This document shows positions 33,632 to 43,749 of a stretch of DNA of 64,000 nucleotides, in pieces. The stretch spans positions 124,001 through 188,000 of the forward strand of contig NZ_JAHQZR010000002.1 in assembly GCF_019049105.1 (NCBI RefSeq), given 5' to 3'. The notes beneath the pieces were generated by a model. That model was given only the letters and a program-made list of their open reading frames with translations, was not told the DNA's origin and did no database searches. Made by a program: the position numbers and the translations under genes. This DNA is from Leucobacter chinensis (GTDB taxonomy: Bacteria > Actinomycetota > Actinomycetes > Actinomycetales > Microbacteriaceae). The first letter of the stretch is position 1, and every line of letters begins with the position of its first letter.

Positions 33632-35590
33632 CTACTCCTGCCATGCGGTATTCACCTGCTCCTTGTCACGAATCGTGACGCGAATGCGCTCGACCGCCTC
33701 GGCTACGGGTACGCCGTTGAGCTGTGAACCATCACGGAAACGGAAGCTCACGGTACCAGCACCGCGATCCTGCTCACCGGCGATGAGCTGAATCGGAGTC
33801 TTCGCCTTCGTGTGATTGCGAATCTTCTTCTGCATGCGGTCGTCACTGTGATCGACCTCGGCACGCACGCCCTCGGCACGCAGCTGCTCGATGACGCCGT
33901 CGAGGTACTCACCGTACTCTTCAGCCACGGGAATGCCGACGACCTGGGTTGGTGAGAGCCACACCGGGAACGCCCCCGCGTAGTGCTCAAGCAGAATCGC
34001 GAAGAAGCGCTCGATCGAGCCGAGCAGGGCGCGGTGGATCATGACCGGTTGCTTGCGCGTTCCGTCTGCCGCAGCGTATTCCAGCTCAAACAGTGCGGGC
34101 TGGTTGAAGTCGAGCTGCACGGTCGAGAGCTGCCAGGTGCGGCCGATGGCGTCGCGCGCCTGGACCGAGATCTTCGGGCCGTAGAATGCGGCGCCTGCAG
34201 GATCGTCGACAAGTTCGAGGCCCGATTCGTTGCCGACCTCGCGCAGCGTCTGCTCAGCCTCTGCCCACTGCTCATCGGTGCCGACCGATTTCTCGGGGTC
34301 ACGCGTTGAGAGCTCGAGATAGAAGTCGTCAAGGCCGTAGGCACGAAGCGTCGCAAAGACGAACTCAAGCTGGCGCTTGATCTCGTCTTTCACCTGCTCG
34401 TCTGTCACGTAGATGTGCGCGTCGTCCTGCGTGAGGCCACGCACGCGGGTGAGCCCGGCGAGCGTGCCACTCTTCTCGTAGCGGTACACGGTCCCGAACT
34501 CCGCGAGTCGCAGCGGCAACTCACGGTACGAGCGCGAACGAGCGCGGAAGATGAGGTTGTGGAACGGGCAGTTCATTGGCTTCAGGTAGTAGTCCTGGCC
34601 AGGCTTGACGATGTTACCCTCATCGTCTTCGACGTGATCGAGGTGCATCGCCGGGAACATACCGTCTTTGTACCAGTTGAGGTGCTGGCTGGTCTCGAAG
34701 AGCGTTCCCTTGGTGATGTGCGGGCTGTTGACGACCTCATAGCCGTTCTTCAGCAGCTCATCGCGCATGAAGTTTTCAATCTCGTGGCGAATGATGCCGC
34801 CCTTGGGGTGAAAGACCGCGAGCCCTGATCCAATTTCATCGGGGAACGAGAAGAGATCGAGTTCAGCGCCCAGCTTACGGTGGTCGCGCTTCGCGGCCTC
34901 CTCGAGCCGGGTCTGGTACTCACGCAGCTCGTCTTTCGTTGGCCAAGCGGTGCCGTAGATGCGCTGCAGCATCGGGTTTGCTTCGCTACCACGCCAGTAC
35001 GCACCGGCCACGCGCATGAGCGCCCAGCCGTTGCCGATCATACGGGTGTTGGGAAGGTGCGGCCCACGGCACAGGTCTTTCCAGCAGACCTCACCGGTTT
35101 TCGGGTCGACGTTGTCGTAGATCGTGAGCTCTGCCCCGCCGACCTCGACGTTCTCGTTATCGTCTCCGCCCCCCTTGAGCCCGATGAGCTCGAGCTTGTA
35201 CGGCTCGTTCGCAAGCTCGGCACGGGCCTCATCTTCACTCACGACGCGACGCACGAAGCGCTGGCCCTGCTTGATGATCTTTTGCATCTCTTTCGAGATC
35301 TCTTTGAGATCTTCGGGGGTAAATGCCTCGGCGGGGTCAAAATCGTAGTAGAAGCCGTCGGTGATGGGAGGCCCGATGCCGAGTTCGGTTTCGGGATTAA
35401 TGCGCTGCACCGCCTGCGCGAGCACGTGCGCCGCGGAGTGGCGCAGAATGTCGAGCCCGTCGGGTGAATCGATTGTGACGGGCGTGGCCGTCTGCCCCTC
35501 TTCGACCGTTGCGGCGAGATCTTTCAGCTCGCCGTCGACGCGCATAGCGACGACGGAACGGTCGGTGAACAGCGAAAAGCCATCTGCCAC
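33632..35590 (-). CDS. thrS: threonyl-tRNA synthetase
   Basis: 652 residues from GTG at 35590 with AAGGAGCGCACACC upstream; the frame is open to 35632. The N-terminus has a short TGS-like piece, then the editing domain (HSAAH), the class II core with motif 2 around [17 protein letters not shown], zinc Cys in MNCPFH, and motif 3 in [13 protein letters not shown], and the C-terminal anticodon-binding domain. It charges tRNA-Thr. No T-box leader is seen in the 107 bases before the gene. Confidence 0.97.
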   Translation of the reverse strand: MADGFSLFTDRSVVAMRVDGELKDLAATVEEGQTATPVTIDSPDGLDILRHSAAHVLAQAVQRINPETELGIGPPITDGFYYDFDPAEAFTPEDLKEISKEMQKIIKQGQRFVRRVVSEDEARAELANEPYKLELIGLKGGGDDNENVEVGGAELTIYDNVDPKTGEVCWKDLCRGPHLPNTRMIGNGWALMRVAGAYWRGSEANPMLQRIYGTAWPTKDELREYQTRLEEAAKRDHRKLGAELDLFSFPDEIGSGLAVFHPKGGIIRHEIENFMRDELLKNGYEVVNSPHITKGTLFETSQHLNWYKDGMFPAMHLDHVEDDEGNIVKPGQDYYLKPMNCPFHNLIFRARSRSYRELPLRLAEFGTVYRYEKSGTLAGLTRVRGLTQDDAHIYVTDEQVKDEIKRQLEFVFATLRAYGLDDFYLELSTRDPEKSVGTDEQWAEAEQTLREVGNESGLELVDDPAGAAFYGPKISVQARDAIGRTWQLSTVQLDFNQPALFELEYAAADGTRKQPVMIHRALLGSIERFFAILLEHYAGAFPVWLSPTQVVGIPVAEEYGEYLDGVIEQLRAEGVRAEVDHSDDRMQKKIRNHTKAKTPIQLIAGEQDRGAGTVSFRFRDGSQLNGVPVAEAVERIRVTIRDKEQVNTAWQE

Positions 35591-35697
35591 GGTGTGCGCT
35601 CCTTGTTTGAACTGCGGGTATATCAGCAACAACTTTACTCGCAGTCGGGCGCGTTCGGGCGCAGAAGCCCTGAAAGTGCCGAAATGTGCTCTGAGCG

Positions 35698-37272
35698 CTA
35701 CTTCGCGAAAGCCTCCCGCAGGTCTCGTTTCATGATCTTGCCGCTCGGATTTTTGGGCAGCGCCTCGTAAAACCTCACAACCGTCGGTACTTTATAGGTC
35801 GCGAGCCGCTCACGAGCAAACGCCTGCAGCTCTTCCCCGGTCACCTCGTGACCCTCACGAACAACGACGGCGGCTGCGACGGTCTCGATCCACTTCTCAT
35901 GAGGTGTCGCGAAAACCGCGACCTCGGCGACCGCAGGGTGCGCGTAGAGCGTCTCTTCGACCTCTCGACTGGCGACGTTCTCGCCCCCAGTCTTAATCAT
36001 GTCTTTGACGCGATCAACGACGGTGAGTCTGCCCTCTGCGTCGAAGACGCCAAGGTCGCCCGAGTGAAACCAGCCGTATTTGAAAGCCTCGGCCGTGAGC
36101 TCATCACGGTTCCAGTAGCCGAGGGCGATCTGTGGGCCGCGGTGTACGATCTCGCCGACTTCACCACGCGGCAAGATGGTGCCGTCTTCGGCCATGATCG
36201 CCGTTTCAACGTTCAGCACAGGGCGGCCAGCCGAGCCAGCGTGCGAGACCTGCTCATGAGGCGGCAGAATCGTCGCGACAGGGGCCAGCTCCGTTTGCCC
36301 GTAGAAGTTCCAGAAATCAAGGTCTGGCAGCTCTGCGAGCAGTTTCTTGAGCACCTCGACCGGCATCGGCGAGGCACCGTAGTAGCCCTTCTTCATCGAC
36401 GAAAGGTCGGCGGTCGCAAAACTCTGCGAGTTCAGCAGCGCGATCCACACCGTTGGCGGGGCAAAGTATTTGGTGACCTTATAGCGCTCAATAGTTGCGA
36501 GCACCCGCGCTGGGTCTGGGCCGGGCAAGATAATGCTTGTCGCACCAAGGTACACGTCGGGGCCAATGAAACAGTCGAGCTGGGCGCAGTGGTAGAACGG
36601 CAGGCTGTGCAGATCGATGTCGTCATGCGACATGCCACCGTCGATAATCGAGCTCACGTACTCTGCGATGAGCGAACGGCTCGAATGCAGCAGGCCCTTC
36701 GGCTTTGATTCGGTGCCGCTCGTGTACATGAGGCGCAGCGCATCGTCATCGGCAATCATGACTGTTGGCTCAGCAGACGAGGCAGCGGTCGAAAAGACGT
36801 CGAACGGTTGCCACTCGGGTGAAGCGGCCTGGCCCACCGTGATCTCGATGCGCACCGCGGGTGCGATGCCGCTCTGCCCGAGTGCTTGCTGCATCGTCTC
36901 GGTGAACCCTGTTTGCGCGATGCAGGCCGCAGGCCGCGAGTCTTCGAGTAGGTAGCTCACCTCATCAACCTTCAGCATGAAGTTAATGGGTGTAAAGATC
37001 GCCCCGATCTTCGCGGTCGCGTACGAGGCCACGAGAAATTGCCAGCAGTTCTTGCTGAGCATCGTTACCCGGTCACCCTTGACGATGCCGCGCTGTGTGA
37101 GCGCGTTCGCTAGCTGGTTTACGCGGGTATTGAACTCTTCATAGGTAAGACTCGTATCGCCATCGATGAGGGCGACCTTTGCGGGGTACCGCGCTGCGGT
37201 TCGACGAAGGGTATCGCCGAGGGTGAGCGATCGAGCGGCAGCAACCTCAGTCGCCATTGACTGTGCAAGCAT
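35698..37272 (-). CDS. AMP-dependent acyl-CoA synthetase/ligase
   Basis: A 524-residue adenylate-forming enzyme. It shows the ATP-binding [13 protein letters not shown], the YGQTE motif, GWFHSGDLG, then [22 protein letters not shown] hinge and the C-terminal lysine in [14 protein letters not shown]. It activates a carboxylic acid, probably fatty or medium-chain, to the CoA ester. ATG 37272 has AAAGGAATTTC upstream. A fatty acid beta-oxidation pair at 45.7-49.0 kb may use its product, although it is not linked in one operon. Confidence 0.9.
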   Translation of the reverse strand: MLAQSMATEVAAARSLTLGDTLRRTAARYPAKVALIDGDTSLTYEEFNTRVNQLANALTQRGIVKGDRVTMLSKNCWQFLVASYATAKIGAIFTPINFMLKVDEVSYLLEDSRPAACIAQTGFTETMQQALGQSGIAPAVRIEITVGQAASPEWQPFDVFSTAASSAEPTVMIADDDALRLMYTSGTESKPKGLLHSSRSLIAEYVSSIIDGGMSHDDIDLHSLPFYHCAQLDCFIGPDVYLGATSIILPGPDPARVLATIERYKVTKYFAPPTVWIALLNSQSFATADLSSMKKGYYGASPMPVEVLKKLLAELPDLDFWNFYGQTELAPVATILPPHEQVSHAGSAGRPVLNVETAIMAEDGTILPRGEVGEIVHRGPQIALGYWNRDELTAEAFKYGWFHSGDLGVFDAEGRLTVVDRVKDMIKTGGENVASREVEETLYAHPAVAEVAVFATPHEKWIETVAAAVVVREGHEVTGEELQAFARERLATYKVPTVVRFYEALPKNPSGKIMKRDLREAFAK

Positions 37273-37391
37273 GAAATTCCTTTCAACGTTCTTACTTGCG
37301 AAGCCTAAGAGAAGCACGCCTCAAAGTACAGAGCTTGCGCCTGTGACCTTGCAGATTCGCCCGCCTGACCCTTTGAGCGAGGGCAGAAATG

Positions 37392-37423
37392 CAAAAAGCC
37401 AGGTTTTTCAACCTGGCTTTTTG
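37392..37423 (-). terminator. hairpin terminator after the tRNA cluster
   Basis: caaaaagccaggtt (37392-37405) and aacctggctttttg (37410-37423) form a 14-bp stem with a U-rich end on both strands, beyond the tRNA-Val 3' end. Confidence 0.75.
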
Positions 37424-37430
37424 TCTGAAC

Positions 37431-37507
37431 TGGTGGGCGATACTGGACTCGAACCAGCGACCTCTTCCGTGTCGGGGAAGCGCGCTAACCAACTGCGCCA
37501 ATCGCCC
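37431..37507 (-). tRNA. tRNA-Val (GAC)
   Basis: Reverse complement gives a 77-nt tRNA with CCA encoded (37431-37433). Acceptor gggcgat/atcgccc; anticodon loop ccgacac, anticodon GAC between cttcc and ggaag. Confidence 0.95.
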
Positions 37508-37525
37508 ATCGTGTGCTTTTCAGCG

Positions 37526-37596
37526 AGGTGGCGACGGGATTCGAACCCGTGTACACGGCTTTGCAGGCCGTTGCCTCGCCTCTCGGCCACGCCACC
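37526..37596 (-). tRNA. tRNA-Cys (GCA)
   Basis: 71-nt cloverleaf on the minus strand, acceptor ggtggcg/cgccacc, anticodon GCA in the loop ctgcaaa; no encoded CCA. Confidence 0.95.
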
Positions 37597-37641
37597 GGTA
37601 CGGGATTTCGCCCGCGTGTATCAGACGAACTGATCCACCAG

Positions 37642-37714
37642 AGCGGATGACGAGACTCGAACTCGCGACCCTCACCTTGGCAAGGTGATGCGCTACCAAC
37701 TGCGCTACATCCGC
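37642..37714 (-). tRNA. tRNA-Gly (GCC)
   Basis: 73-nt cloverleaf on the minus strand with acceptor gcggatg/catccgc and anticodon GCC; no encoded CCA. The three minus-strand tRNAs likely form one transcript. Confidence 0.95.
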
Positions 37715-37891
37715 ATTTCGTACCTGCTTGGTACTTGTAATACTTTAGTGAACGATATTGCGAATGCAAAATCGACATACAAAAACGAGACAAACAGAGG
37801 CCTCTACGGCGTGTCGAAGGGAACATTTCGGCCGCGTAACGTTTCAGGATTTTCCCCCTTTCGCCCCGAGAGATTCGCAATACTAGGGAGT

Positions 37892-38896
37892 ATGGAATCA
37901 CGGGGGCCACGCATTATCAGGCGCGTCATCTGGTCGATCGTCGTTCTCATCTTTGCTGCCGGCGCCTTTGTCGCTTGCCAGGAGCGCCAGACCATTCGTG
38001 ATTACTTCGACGGTCGGGAGTTCAAGCCCACAGCAGAAATGCAAACGGTCATCACCAACATTGAGCTCACCGATTCCGGGCGACGCATATTCCTCGCTAC
38101 CCACCCCGCAATCGAATCTGCCGACGAGTTCAATGACCGCTGCCGCAATGCCGAGACCGAACATAGCGGTCACCTTCTCGGCTGCTACGCGAACGGGAAG
38201 ATCCACCTCTTCTCGGTTACTGACGAACGCCTTGAAAGCGTTGTCGAGGTGACGGCCGCCCACGAACTGATGCACGCGGCATACGCGAGGCTCTCAACCG
38301 CCGAGCGCGATGCCCTCGCAACAAAACTCAATCGGTACTACAGCGAGCGTATTAAGACCGACCCCGACTTCGAGAAGCGCATGGAGGTCTACGCGAGCCT
38401 TTCGGCGTCGCAGTTCGCCAACGAGTTGCATTCGATTTTCGCGACCGAGGTGCGGGATCTTCCTGACTGGCTCGAAGAGCATTACTCGGCATGGCTTGCC
38501 GACCGCGATGCCGTCGTCACGTTTTATGACACCTATCAGGGGGTCTTTACGACGGTTGAGCAGGAGGCCAAAGCGCTTAAAGAGCGGCTCGATACCATGC
38601 ACGAGAGCCTCGAGGGCGAGTCGGCCTCGTACACGAGCGATGTTGAGGCCTTCAACGCCGATTGGAAGAGCTTTGTCGCCCGAAACGACGCATACGAGTT
38701 CTCTGACAACGAGGCAGAGTTTAACCGTCTGAAGCGTGACTTTGATGACCGGCGCGGAAACCTCGAGCACTGGAAGAACACCCTGCAAGAGAGCATTCAT
38801 GAGTACGAACGCCTCAGCAGTGAGCTCGCATCGCTCGGCGAGTTGTCGCTCGAGCTCAACAACCAGATCGACAGCACCGTTCCCACCGCCGAGTAA
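37892..38896 (+). CDS. membrane-anchored HExxH metalloprotease-like protein
   Basis: 334 residues from ATG 37892 (TAGGGAG upstream); the frame is open to 37685. One N-terminal transmembrane helix (about residues 12-30) with a following Cys suggests an anchored exported protein. The domain after it contains VTAAHELMHAAYARLS, a zinc HExxH site, then acidic helices. The C-terminal third (about 210-330) is a long charged coiled coil. I do not recognise the family. The HExxH indicates a zinc peptidase acting outside the membrane, with a coiled coil that may bind a partner; the third metal ligand cannot be assigned. Confidence 0.75.
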   Translation: MESRGPRIIRRVIWSIVVLIFAAGAFVACQERQTIRDYFDGREFKPTAEMQTVITNIELTDSGRRIFLATHPAIESADEFNDRCRNAETEHSGHLLGCYANGKIHLFSVTDERLESVVEVTAAHELMHAAYARLSTAERDALATKLNRYYSERIKTDPDFEKRMEVYASLSASQFANELHSIFATEVRDLPDWLEEHYSAWLADRDAVVTFYDTYQGVFTTVEQEAKALKERLDTMHESLEGESASYTSDVEAFNADWKSFVARNDAYEFSDNEAEFNRLKRDFDDRRGNLEHWKNTLQESIHEYERLSSELASLGELSLELNNQIDSTVPTAE

Positions 38897-38957
38897 CGGC
38901 TCCGTTTTCTCGCACCCGAAAAGGTGTGTACACTTGATTGAGTCGAAAGACATGCAC

Positions 38958-39031
38958 GGGCGTTTGGCGCAGTTGGTTAGCGCGCTTCCTTCACACGGAA
39001 GAGGTCGTGGGTTCGAGTCCCGCATCGCCCA
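38958..39031 (+). tRNA. tRNA-Val (CAC)
   Basis: 74-nt plus-strand tRNA, acceptor gggcgtt/atcgccc with one T·T mismatch at position 6, anticodon CAC between cttcc and ggaag; no encoded CCA. Nearly the same body as the GAC tRNA-Val nearby. Confidence 0.93.
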
Positions 39032-39055
39032 CTCGAGTTATTGAGACAGCTCGTG

Positions 39056-39089
39056 GAAGGGCTTCGCCAGCACTGCTGCGAAGCCCTTC
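39056..39089 (+). terminator. hairpin terminator after tRNA-Val
   Basis: gaagggcttcgc (39056-39067) and gcgaagcccttc (39078-39089) form a 12-bp stem followed by a T run. Confidence 0.8.
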
Positions 39090-39092
39090 TTT

Positions 39093-39662
39093 TTACTCTT
39101 TTTTCGGGGTGTGCCACTGAGCAATCGCCTCGGTCATCACCCGATAGCGTTGCCGGTCAAGAACCGCACCCTCGCGCCGCATCGCGTCGTGAGGAACCCT
39201 GAGCACGCGCTCTGGGTTGAGGTAGCTCGGCCTTCCCTGCCCGTCCCAGGGCCCGGCTCCGAGCTCGAGAAAACCGCGGTGCTCCTTCGTCGAAAGGTAG
39301 CACCCGGCAACCGTTCTCGAGTCGATACGCGCGATGATGAGCACTGGACGATCCTTGCCCCGCCCGTCGTGCTCTGCGTACGGCACCCAGGCCCAGACGA
39401 CCTCACCGGGGTCTGGCGCACCGTCTTTCGATGGAGCGTAAGTGAAGCTGAGCGCCCCCACCTCAGCTGGGCTCAGATCGCGCGGGCTCGCATGGTCGGT
39501 TCGGAGCGTCGGCTGCGCCCCGCGAGCCCCGCGCCCCTTACTCCCCCGACGAGTTTTACCGCCCTTGCGGCCGAGCAACACCCCGGCCACAACGATAACC
39601 CCGAGAACGAGGGTTTGCGCCCACTGCGGCAGCTCCTGTAAGAGCGACTGGAGCTCGTTCAT
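39093..39662 (-). CDS. membrane-tethered PemK/MazF-like protein
   Basis: In this 189-residue protein, residues 14-32 form a hydrophobic helix (WAQTLVLGVIVVAGVLLG), followed by a basic linker (KTRRGSKGRG). The remainder has the MazF/PemK fold pattern: GEVVWAWVPY, then GKDRPVLIIARI and later VLDRQRYRVMTEAIAQWH. Soluble MazF/PemK toxins are ribosome-independent mRNA nucleases; a membrane tether is unusual. No antitoxin gene flanks it. It starts a few bases after zapE, so it may serve a housekeeping or RNA-processing role rather than a classical toxin. Confidence 0.75.
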   Translation of the reverse strand: MNELQSLLQELPQWAQTLVLGVIVVAGVLLGRKGGKTRRGSKGRGARGAQPTLRTDHASPRDLSPAEVGALSFTYAPSKDGAPDPGEVVWAWVPYAEHDGRGKDRPVLIIARIDSRTVAGCYLSTKEHRGFLELGAGPWDGQGRPSYLNPERVLRVPHDAMRREGAVLDRQRYRVMTEAIAQWHTPKKE

Positions 39663-39666
39663 ATGC

Positions 39667-40728
39667 TTACATCACGCCAGAGGTCAGCGCGTTGAGTCGC
39701 GACATGCAACGCAGGTACTTCTTGCGGTAACCGCCGTCGAGCATGCCGCCGCCGAACACCTCGGTAAACGGAATGCCGGTTGAGCGAATCGGAATCTGCG
39801 CGTCGTACACCCGGTCAATGAATGCGACGAGCCTGAGCGCTTCGGTCTGGTCGGTGAGCTGCGTCACCTCTCGCACACCGATAATGTTCACGCCCGCAAC
39901 GAGACGAGAGTAGGTCGCGGGGTGAACGGTGGCCAGGTGCGCAATGAGCGCGTCGAAGCTGTCGTCGGTCACGCGGTCGCCCGAGTTAATCCCGTCGGCG
40001 AGCATGAAGCGGTAGGCCTCGTCGCTCAGGACGACTGCTTCGCCCTCGAGATCGCGCTGGCGATAGTCATTACCATCGATGCGGATCGTCACGAAGCGAT
40101 CGCTCATCGCCTGAATCTCGCGCATGAAGTCCTGCGCCGCAAACCGTCCTTCACCGAGCGCGTTGGGCGGCGTGTTCGAGGTGGCGATGAACTTCGTACC
40201 GGTCGCCGTGAGCTCACCAATGAGTCGTGTCATGATCATGGTGTCGCCCGGATCATCAAGTTCGAACTCATCGATGCAGATGAGTTGCGCACCCTTAAGC
40301 GTCTCGACGGTTTGCGCGTAACCGAGTGCGCCAACGAGCGAGGTGTACTCGATGAAGGTGCCAAAATACTTGCGCCCGTGAGCTGCGTGCCATGCCGAGG
40401 CCAACAGGTGGGTCTTGCCCACACCAAACCCACCGTCGAGGTACACACCCTGATGGGTGATGCGGGCTGGCTGTGGCTCTACGGGAGTCTTTTTCTTGCC
40501 GAACGAGAAGAATCCTCCCCGCTGCTGAGCTTTCGGTGGGGTCACAAACGTTTGCAGCAGTTCCTTCGCCTCGCCCTGTGAGGGGTGGTCGGGGTCTGCT
40601 CGATACGAGTCAAAGCTCGCTTCGGCGAACTGCGGTGGTGGCACCAGCGTCGCTACAATCTCTGCCCCTGAAATAGTGGGCGTTCGGTTGACCAGGTGGG
40701 CTGGGGTTCTTTGTGCATCGTCAGACAT
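39667..40728 (-). CDS. zapE: ZapE/AFG1-like AAA+ ATPase
   Basis: 353 residues. YLDGGFGVGKTHLLASAW is Walker A and LICIDEFELDD is Walker B; the C-terminal part fits the AFG1/ZapE family. In Escherichia coli the ZapE ATPase associates with the divisome; in actinobacteria its task is less defined. The ATG at 40728 is chosen over a frame that opens at 40788, though an ATG three codons upstream is also possible. Confidence 0.85.
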   Translation of the reverse strand: MSDDAQRTPAHLVNRTPTISGAEIVATLVPPPQFAEASFDSYRADPDHPSQGEAKELLQTFVTPPKAQQRGGFFSFGKKKTPVEPQPARITHQGVYLDGGFGVGKTHLLASAWHAAHGRKYFGTFIEYTSLVGALGYAQTVETLKGAQLICIDEFELDDPGDTMIMTRLIGELTATGTKFIATSNTPPNALGEGRFAAQDFMREIQAMSDRFVTIRIDGNDYRQRDLEGEAVVLSDEAYRFMLADGINSGDRVTDDSFDALIAHLATVHPATYSRLVAGVNIIGVREVTQLTDQTEALRLVAFIDRVYDAQIPIRSTGIPFTEVFGGGMLDGGYRKKYLRCMSRLNALTSGVM

Positions 40729-40888
40729 CACGATCATTCTATCCCTGGCCTGCCACCCCTGAGCCACCGGGCTGGCTGCCGACACCATTTGTCACATTTG
40801 TCACGCAATTCATAATTGAGGCTAATAATAGTGATAAGGTCTGCTTTGGCATAACGCATTGCACACATCGCCAGCAGAAAGGAACACC

Positions 40889-42370
40889 GTGTCTTCTTCA
40901 CAAGCCACAGCCTCAGCTGAGGCTCCGACCACAGAAACGGCCCGCCCCCGGTGGTACACCTCGTTCGGCACACAGATTCTCATCGCGCTCGTCTTAGGCC
41001 TCGTGCTCGGCGGCGTCGCGCTCAGCATCGGTAGCGGCCCAAACGACGAACCCAACTGGCTTCACGCAACCCTCCAAACCATCGGGCAAAGCTACGTGAA
41101 GATCTTGCGGGCGGCGGTTGTTCCGCTCATCTTTACCGCCATCGTCTCGAGCATCGTGGGCCTGCAACAGGTCACGAACGCGGCACGCCTCGCGGGTCAA
41201 ACCCTGCTCTGGTTTGCTATCACCGCCCTCATCGCGGTCACGATCGGCATCGGTCTGGGCGTCGCACTGCAGCCGGGCGCAACCGCTTCGCACGCTGAGC
41301 TCACCCCGTCAGAGCCCTATCGGGTTGGCAGCTGGGTCGACTTTTTGACCGGCATCATCCCGGCAAACTTCCTTGGTCTCACCGTGAGTGGATCTGCCGA
41401 CCTCGAAACGGGCAGTCTCGATGTTGCGCCCGGGTTCAACATCTTGCAGGTCATCGTCGTCTCGGCCGTCGTCGGTATCGCGGCCCTCAAACTCGGCCAG
41501 AAGTCGGCGCCGTTTATCGCGTTCACCCAGTCGGCGCTCGGCATCATCCAAACAATTTTGTGGTGGATCATTCGCATCGCCCCCATCGGCACCCTCGGTC
41601 TCATCGGCTTTGCGGTGGTCGAGTACGGCTGGAGCACGATGAGTTCGCTCACCTGGTTCGTCGCAGTTCTGTATATCGGTCTCGCGGCCGTACTCTTTGT
41701 CGTCTACCCGGTTCTTATCAAGGCACACGGGCTCTCGGTGAAGCAGTACTTCTCTGGCGTCTGGCCTGCGGTGCAACTCGGCTTCGTGAGCCGCTCATCG
41801 ATCGGCACGCTGCCACTTACGCAGCGCGTCACCGAGCGCAACCTCGGCGTGCCGAGCGGCTATGCTTCGTTCGCGGTTCCCCTCGGCGCCACCACCAAGA
41901 TGGATGGTTGCGCCGCAATCTACCCGGCAGTGGCGGCGATCTTCGTGGCTCAGTTCTTCGGTATCGAGCTCACCCTCATTCAGTACCTGCTCATCGCGTT
42001 CGTCTCGGTCGTCGGATCAGCCGCAACCGCCGGCACGACGGGCGCAACGGTCATGCTCACGCTGACGCTCACGACCCTCGGCCTGCCGCTCGAGGGGGTC
42101 GGCCTCTTGATCGCGGTCGATCCGATCATCGACATGGGCCGCACCGCGGTCAACGTCGCCGGCCAGGCGCTCGTGCCCACCATCGTCGCAAAACGCGAGG
42201 GTATTCTCGATCACGAACTCTACAACGCGCCGCGCAAGGGTCTCGCCTTCGACAATACCGACGCGAGTGCCGTATCGCTGGCGGCGGAACCGTCAGTTAC
42301 CAGCGACTCTCAGCCAAGCGTTGAAGAGCAGCAGGCGAACGTCGTCGCTGAGCCCACGGCTGCTCGCTAG
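40889..42370 (+). CDS. dicarboxylate/amino acid:cation symporter (DAACS, DctA/GltP type)
   Basis: 493 residues. The start is GTG at 40889 after AAAGGAACACC; the longer frame begins at TTG 40859. The protein has the GltPh fold motifs: SRSSIGTLPLTQRV (HP1), FAVPLGATTKMDGCA (TM7, NMDGT-like), GSAATAGTTGATVMLTL (HP2) and DPIIDMGRTAVNVAGQ (TM8). It should take up dicarboxylates or acidic amino acids with cations. Tail of about 50 residues is acidic and disordered. A strong hairpin closes the gene. Confidence 0.93.
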   Translation: MSSSQATASAEAPTTETARPRWYTSFGTQILIALVLGLVLGGVALSIGSGPNDEPNWLHATLQTIGQSYVKILRAAVVPLIFTAIVSSIVGLQQVTNAARLAGQTLLWFAITALIAVTIGIGLGVALQPGATASHAELTPSEPYRVGSWVDFLTGIIPANFLGLTVSGSADLETGSLDVAPGFNILQVIVVSAVVGIAALKLGQKSAPFIAFTQSALGIIQTILWWIIRIAPIGTLGLIGFAVVEYGWSTMSSLTWFVAVLYIGLAAVLFVVYPVLIKAHGLSVKQYFSGVWPAVQLGFVSRSSIGTLPLTQRVTERNLGVPSGYASFAVPLGATTKMDGCAAIYPAVAAIFVAQFFGIELTLIQYLLIAFVSVVGSAATAGTTGATVMLTLTLTTLGLPLEGVGLLIAVDPIIDMGRTAVNVAGQALVPTIVAKREGILDHELYNAPRKGLAFDNTDASAVSLAAEPSVTSDSQPSVEEQQANVVAEPTAAR

Positions 42371-42391
42371 CGAGGAGCCTGCTGCATCAGC

Positions 42392-42435
42392 AGCGTGCCC
42401 CGGTCATCGTTCACACACGATGACCGGGGCACGCT
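42392..42435. terminator. 19-bp hairpin terminator after the symporter gene
   Basis: agcgtgccccggtcatcgt (42392-42410) and its reverse complement (42417-42435) flank a 6-base loop. Beyond it lie three imperfect 15-base units (atatagagcaccc type, about 42437-42480). Confidence 0.75.
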
Positions 42436-42510
42436 GTATATATAGAGCACCCATATATAGACCACCCATAATAGAGCGCCCCGCATATGGGCGCTTCATC
42501 ACGAACAGGC

Positions 42511-43686
42511 TTAGCCTCGCGATCCATCATCCAGGCTCTGCCGCCCAAATCCGTATAGCGCCGCCTCCCAGACGCCGCGATCATGATTCCAAAGTTTCAC
42601 GTGTTCGGCGCCAGGCACCTCGACGGTGCGCACAAGCTCGGGGCGCAGCTCAGCGAGACGCAGAGCACCGGCCGCGGGAACAAAGGTGTCTTCCCTGCTC
42701 ACGAGCTGCAGCACCGGCACACGCAGCTCACTGGCGAAACGCTCTGGCGTAAGCCTCGAAACCGGTACGGGGCCGAGCACTCCGGTGGCACGCGATCCGC
42801 GTTCAAGCAGACGAGCACCGAGCCTCGCGGCTGCCGCGGGAACGCGTGAGCGGCGTGCCTGGTGGCGCAAAATGCCGGGCCAATCGATTCCGGGCGATTC
42901 GAGCACGATACCAGCGACGAGTCCCTGCGCAGCGCGCTCTGCGGCGATCAGCACCGCTGCGGCCCCCATCGACCAGCCCACGAGCAGCACCGTCTCGGCG
43001 CCGTGGGCTACGGCATAGGCGATCGCGGCCAACACGTCTTCGCTCTCGGTAGCCCCAAGCCCGTACTTCGCATCGGGCGCCGCCGGGGCTCCCGGGTCGT
43101 TGCGATAGCTGAGCACGAGGTGCGAGAAACCAGCCCTCATGAGCGGATCGACCCCACGCAGCGTCTCCTCCCGACGTGCGCCGCGGCCGTGCACGTGGAT
43201 CGCCCACGCACGACTTCCCTGCCCGGCCTCACCAATGCGCCACGCTGGCAAGTCACCGAGCGGTCCGGGAACCGTGACTTCGCTCCAGTCATCGCTCACG
43301 TCACCAGGGCCCGTAAACCACCAGCCAGTGATGCGACCCGTCGCACCGGCAGCGAGTCTGCCCCGCTCAATCGAAAGCAACTCGCGCTCGACCGTGCCGC
43401 ACTGTTCCCGCACGACTGCACCAACCCTTGCGTGGCCGTTACCCTCGCTAAAGATAAAGGACTGATCACCCGCGAGTGCAGCGTCTTCGCCCTGCGTGAG
43501 CACGATGGTGTCTCCATTTGCAGAGCGCCGCACCTCGCGCACCGTAAGCGGCGCCGCTGGCACCCGGGCTGGCGTCACGACTGCGCGCCCAAACGCAACG
43601 GCGAGCCCGTAGCCTCCAGCGGCGATGCTGGCAATAATCGCCGTAGCCGAGGCAATGAACCCCCAGGTCTTGCGTGCAGGGCTCAT
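42511..43686 (-). CDS. alpha/beta hydrolase, membrane anchored
   Basis: The product is 391 residues. The start is ATG 43686 with GGAGGGATCGAAA upstream. One N-terminal hydrophobic helix (about residues 7-35) anchors it. The C-terminal half is an alpha/beta hydrolase: strand VLLVGWSMGAAAVLIAAERA with nucleophile Ser, acid within LVSREDTFVPAA, and His in VEVPGAEHVKLW. The N-terminal half (40-180) is beta-rich and not recognised. It converges on the symporter gene. Substrate unknown. Confidence 0.85.
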   Translation of the reverse strand: MSPARKTWGFIASATAIIASIAAGGYGLAVAFGRAVVTPARVPAAPLTVREVRRSANGDTIVLTQGEDAALAGDQSFIFSEGNGHARVGAVVREQCGTVERELLSIERGRLAAGATGRITGWWFTGPGDVSDDWSEVTVPGPLGDLPAWRIGEAGQGSRAWAIHVHGRGARREETLRGVDPLMRAGFSHLVLSYRNDPGAPAAPDAKYGLGATESEDVLAAIAYAVAHGAETVLLVGWSMGAAAVLIAAERAAQGLVAGIVLESPGIDWPGILRHQARRSRVPAAAARLGARLLERGSRATGVLGPVPVSRLTPERFASELRVPVLQLVSREDTFVPAAGALRLAELRPELVRTVEVPGAEHVKLWNHDRGVWEAALYGFGRQSLDDGSRG

Positions 43687-43749
43687 TTTCGATCCCTCCT
43701 GCGGCGTGGCTCCGGAGTAACCCGCCGCTGGCTCTCTACTGTGTAAGTT

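Noticed and set aside
35591-35697. T-box leader before thrS
   Set aside because: The gap is short and shows no specifier or antiterminator elements.
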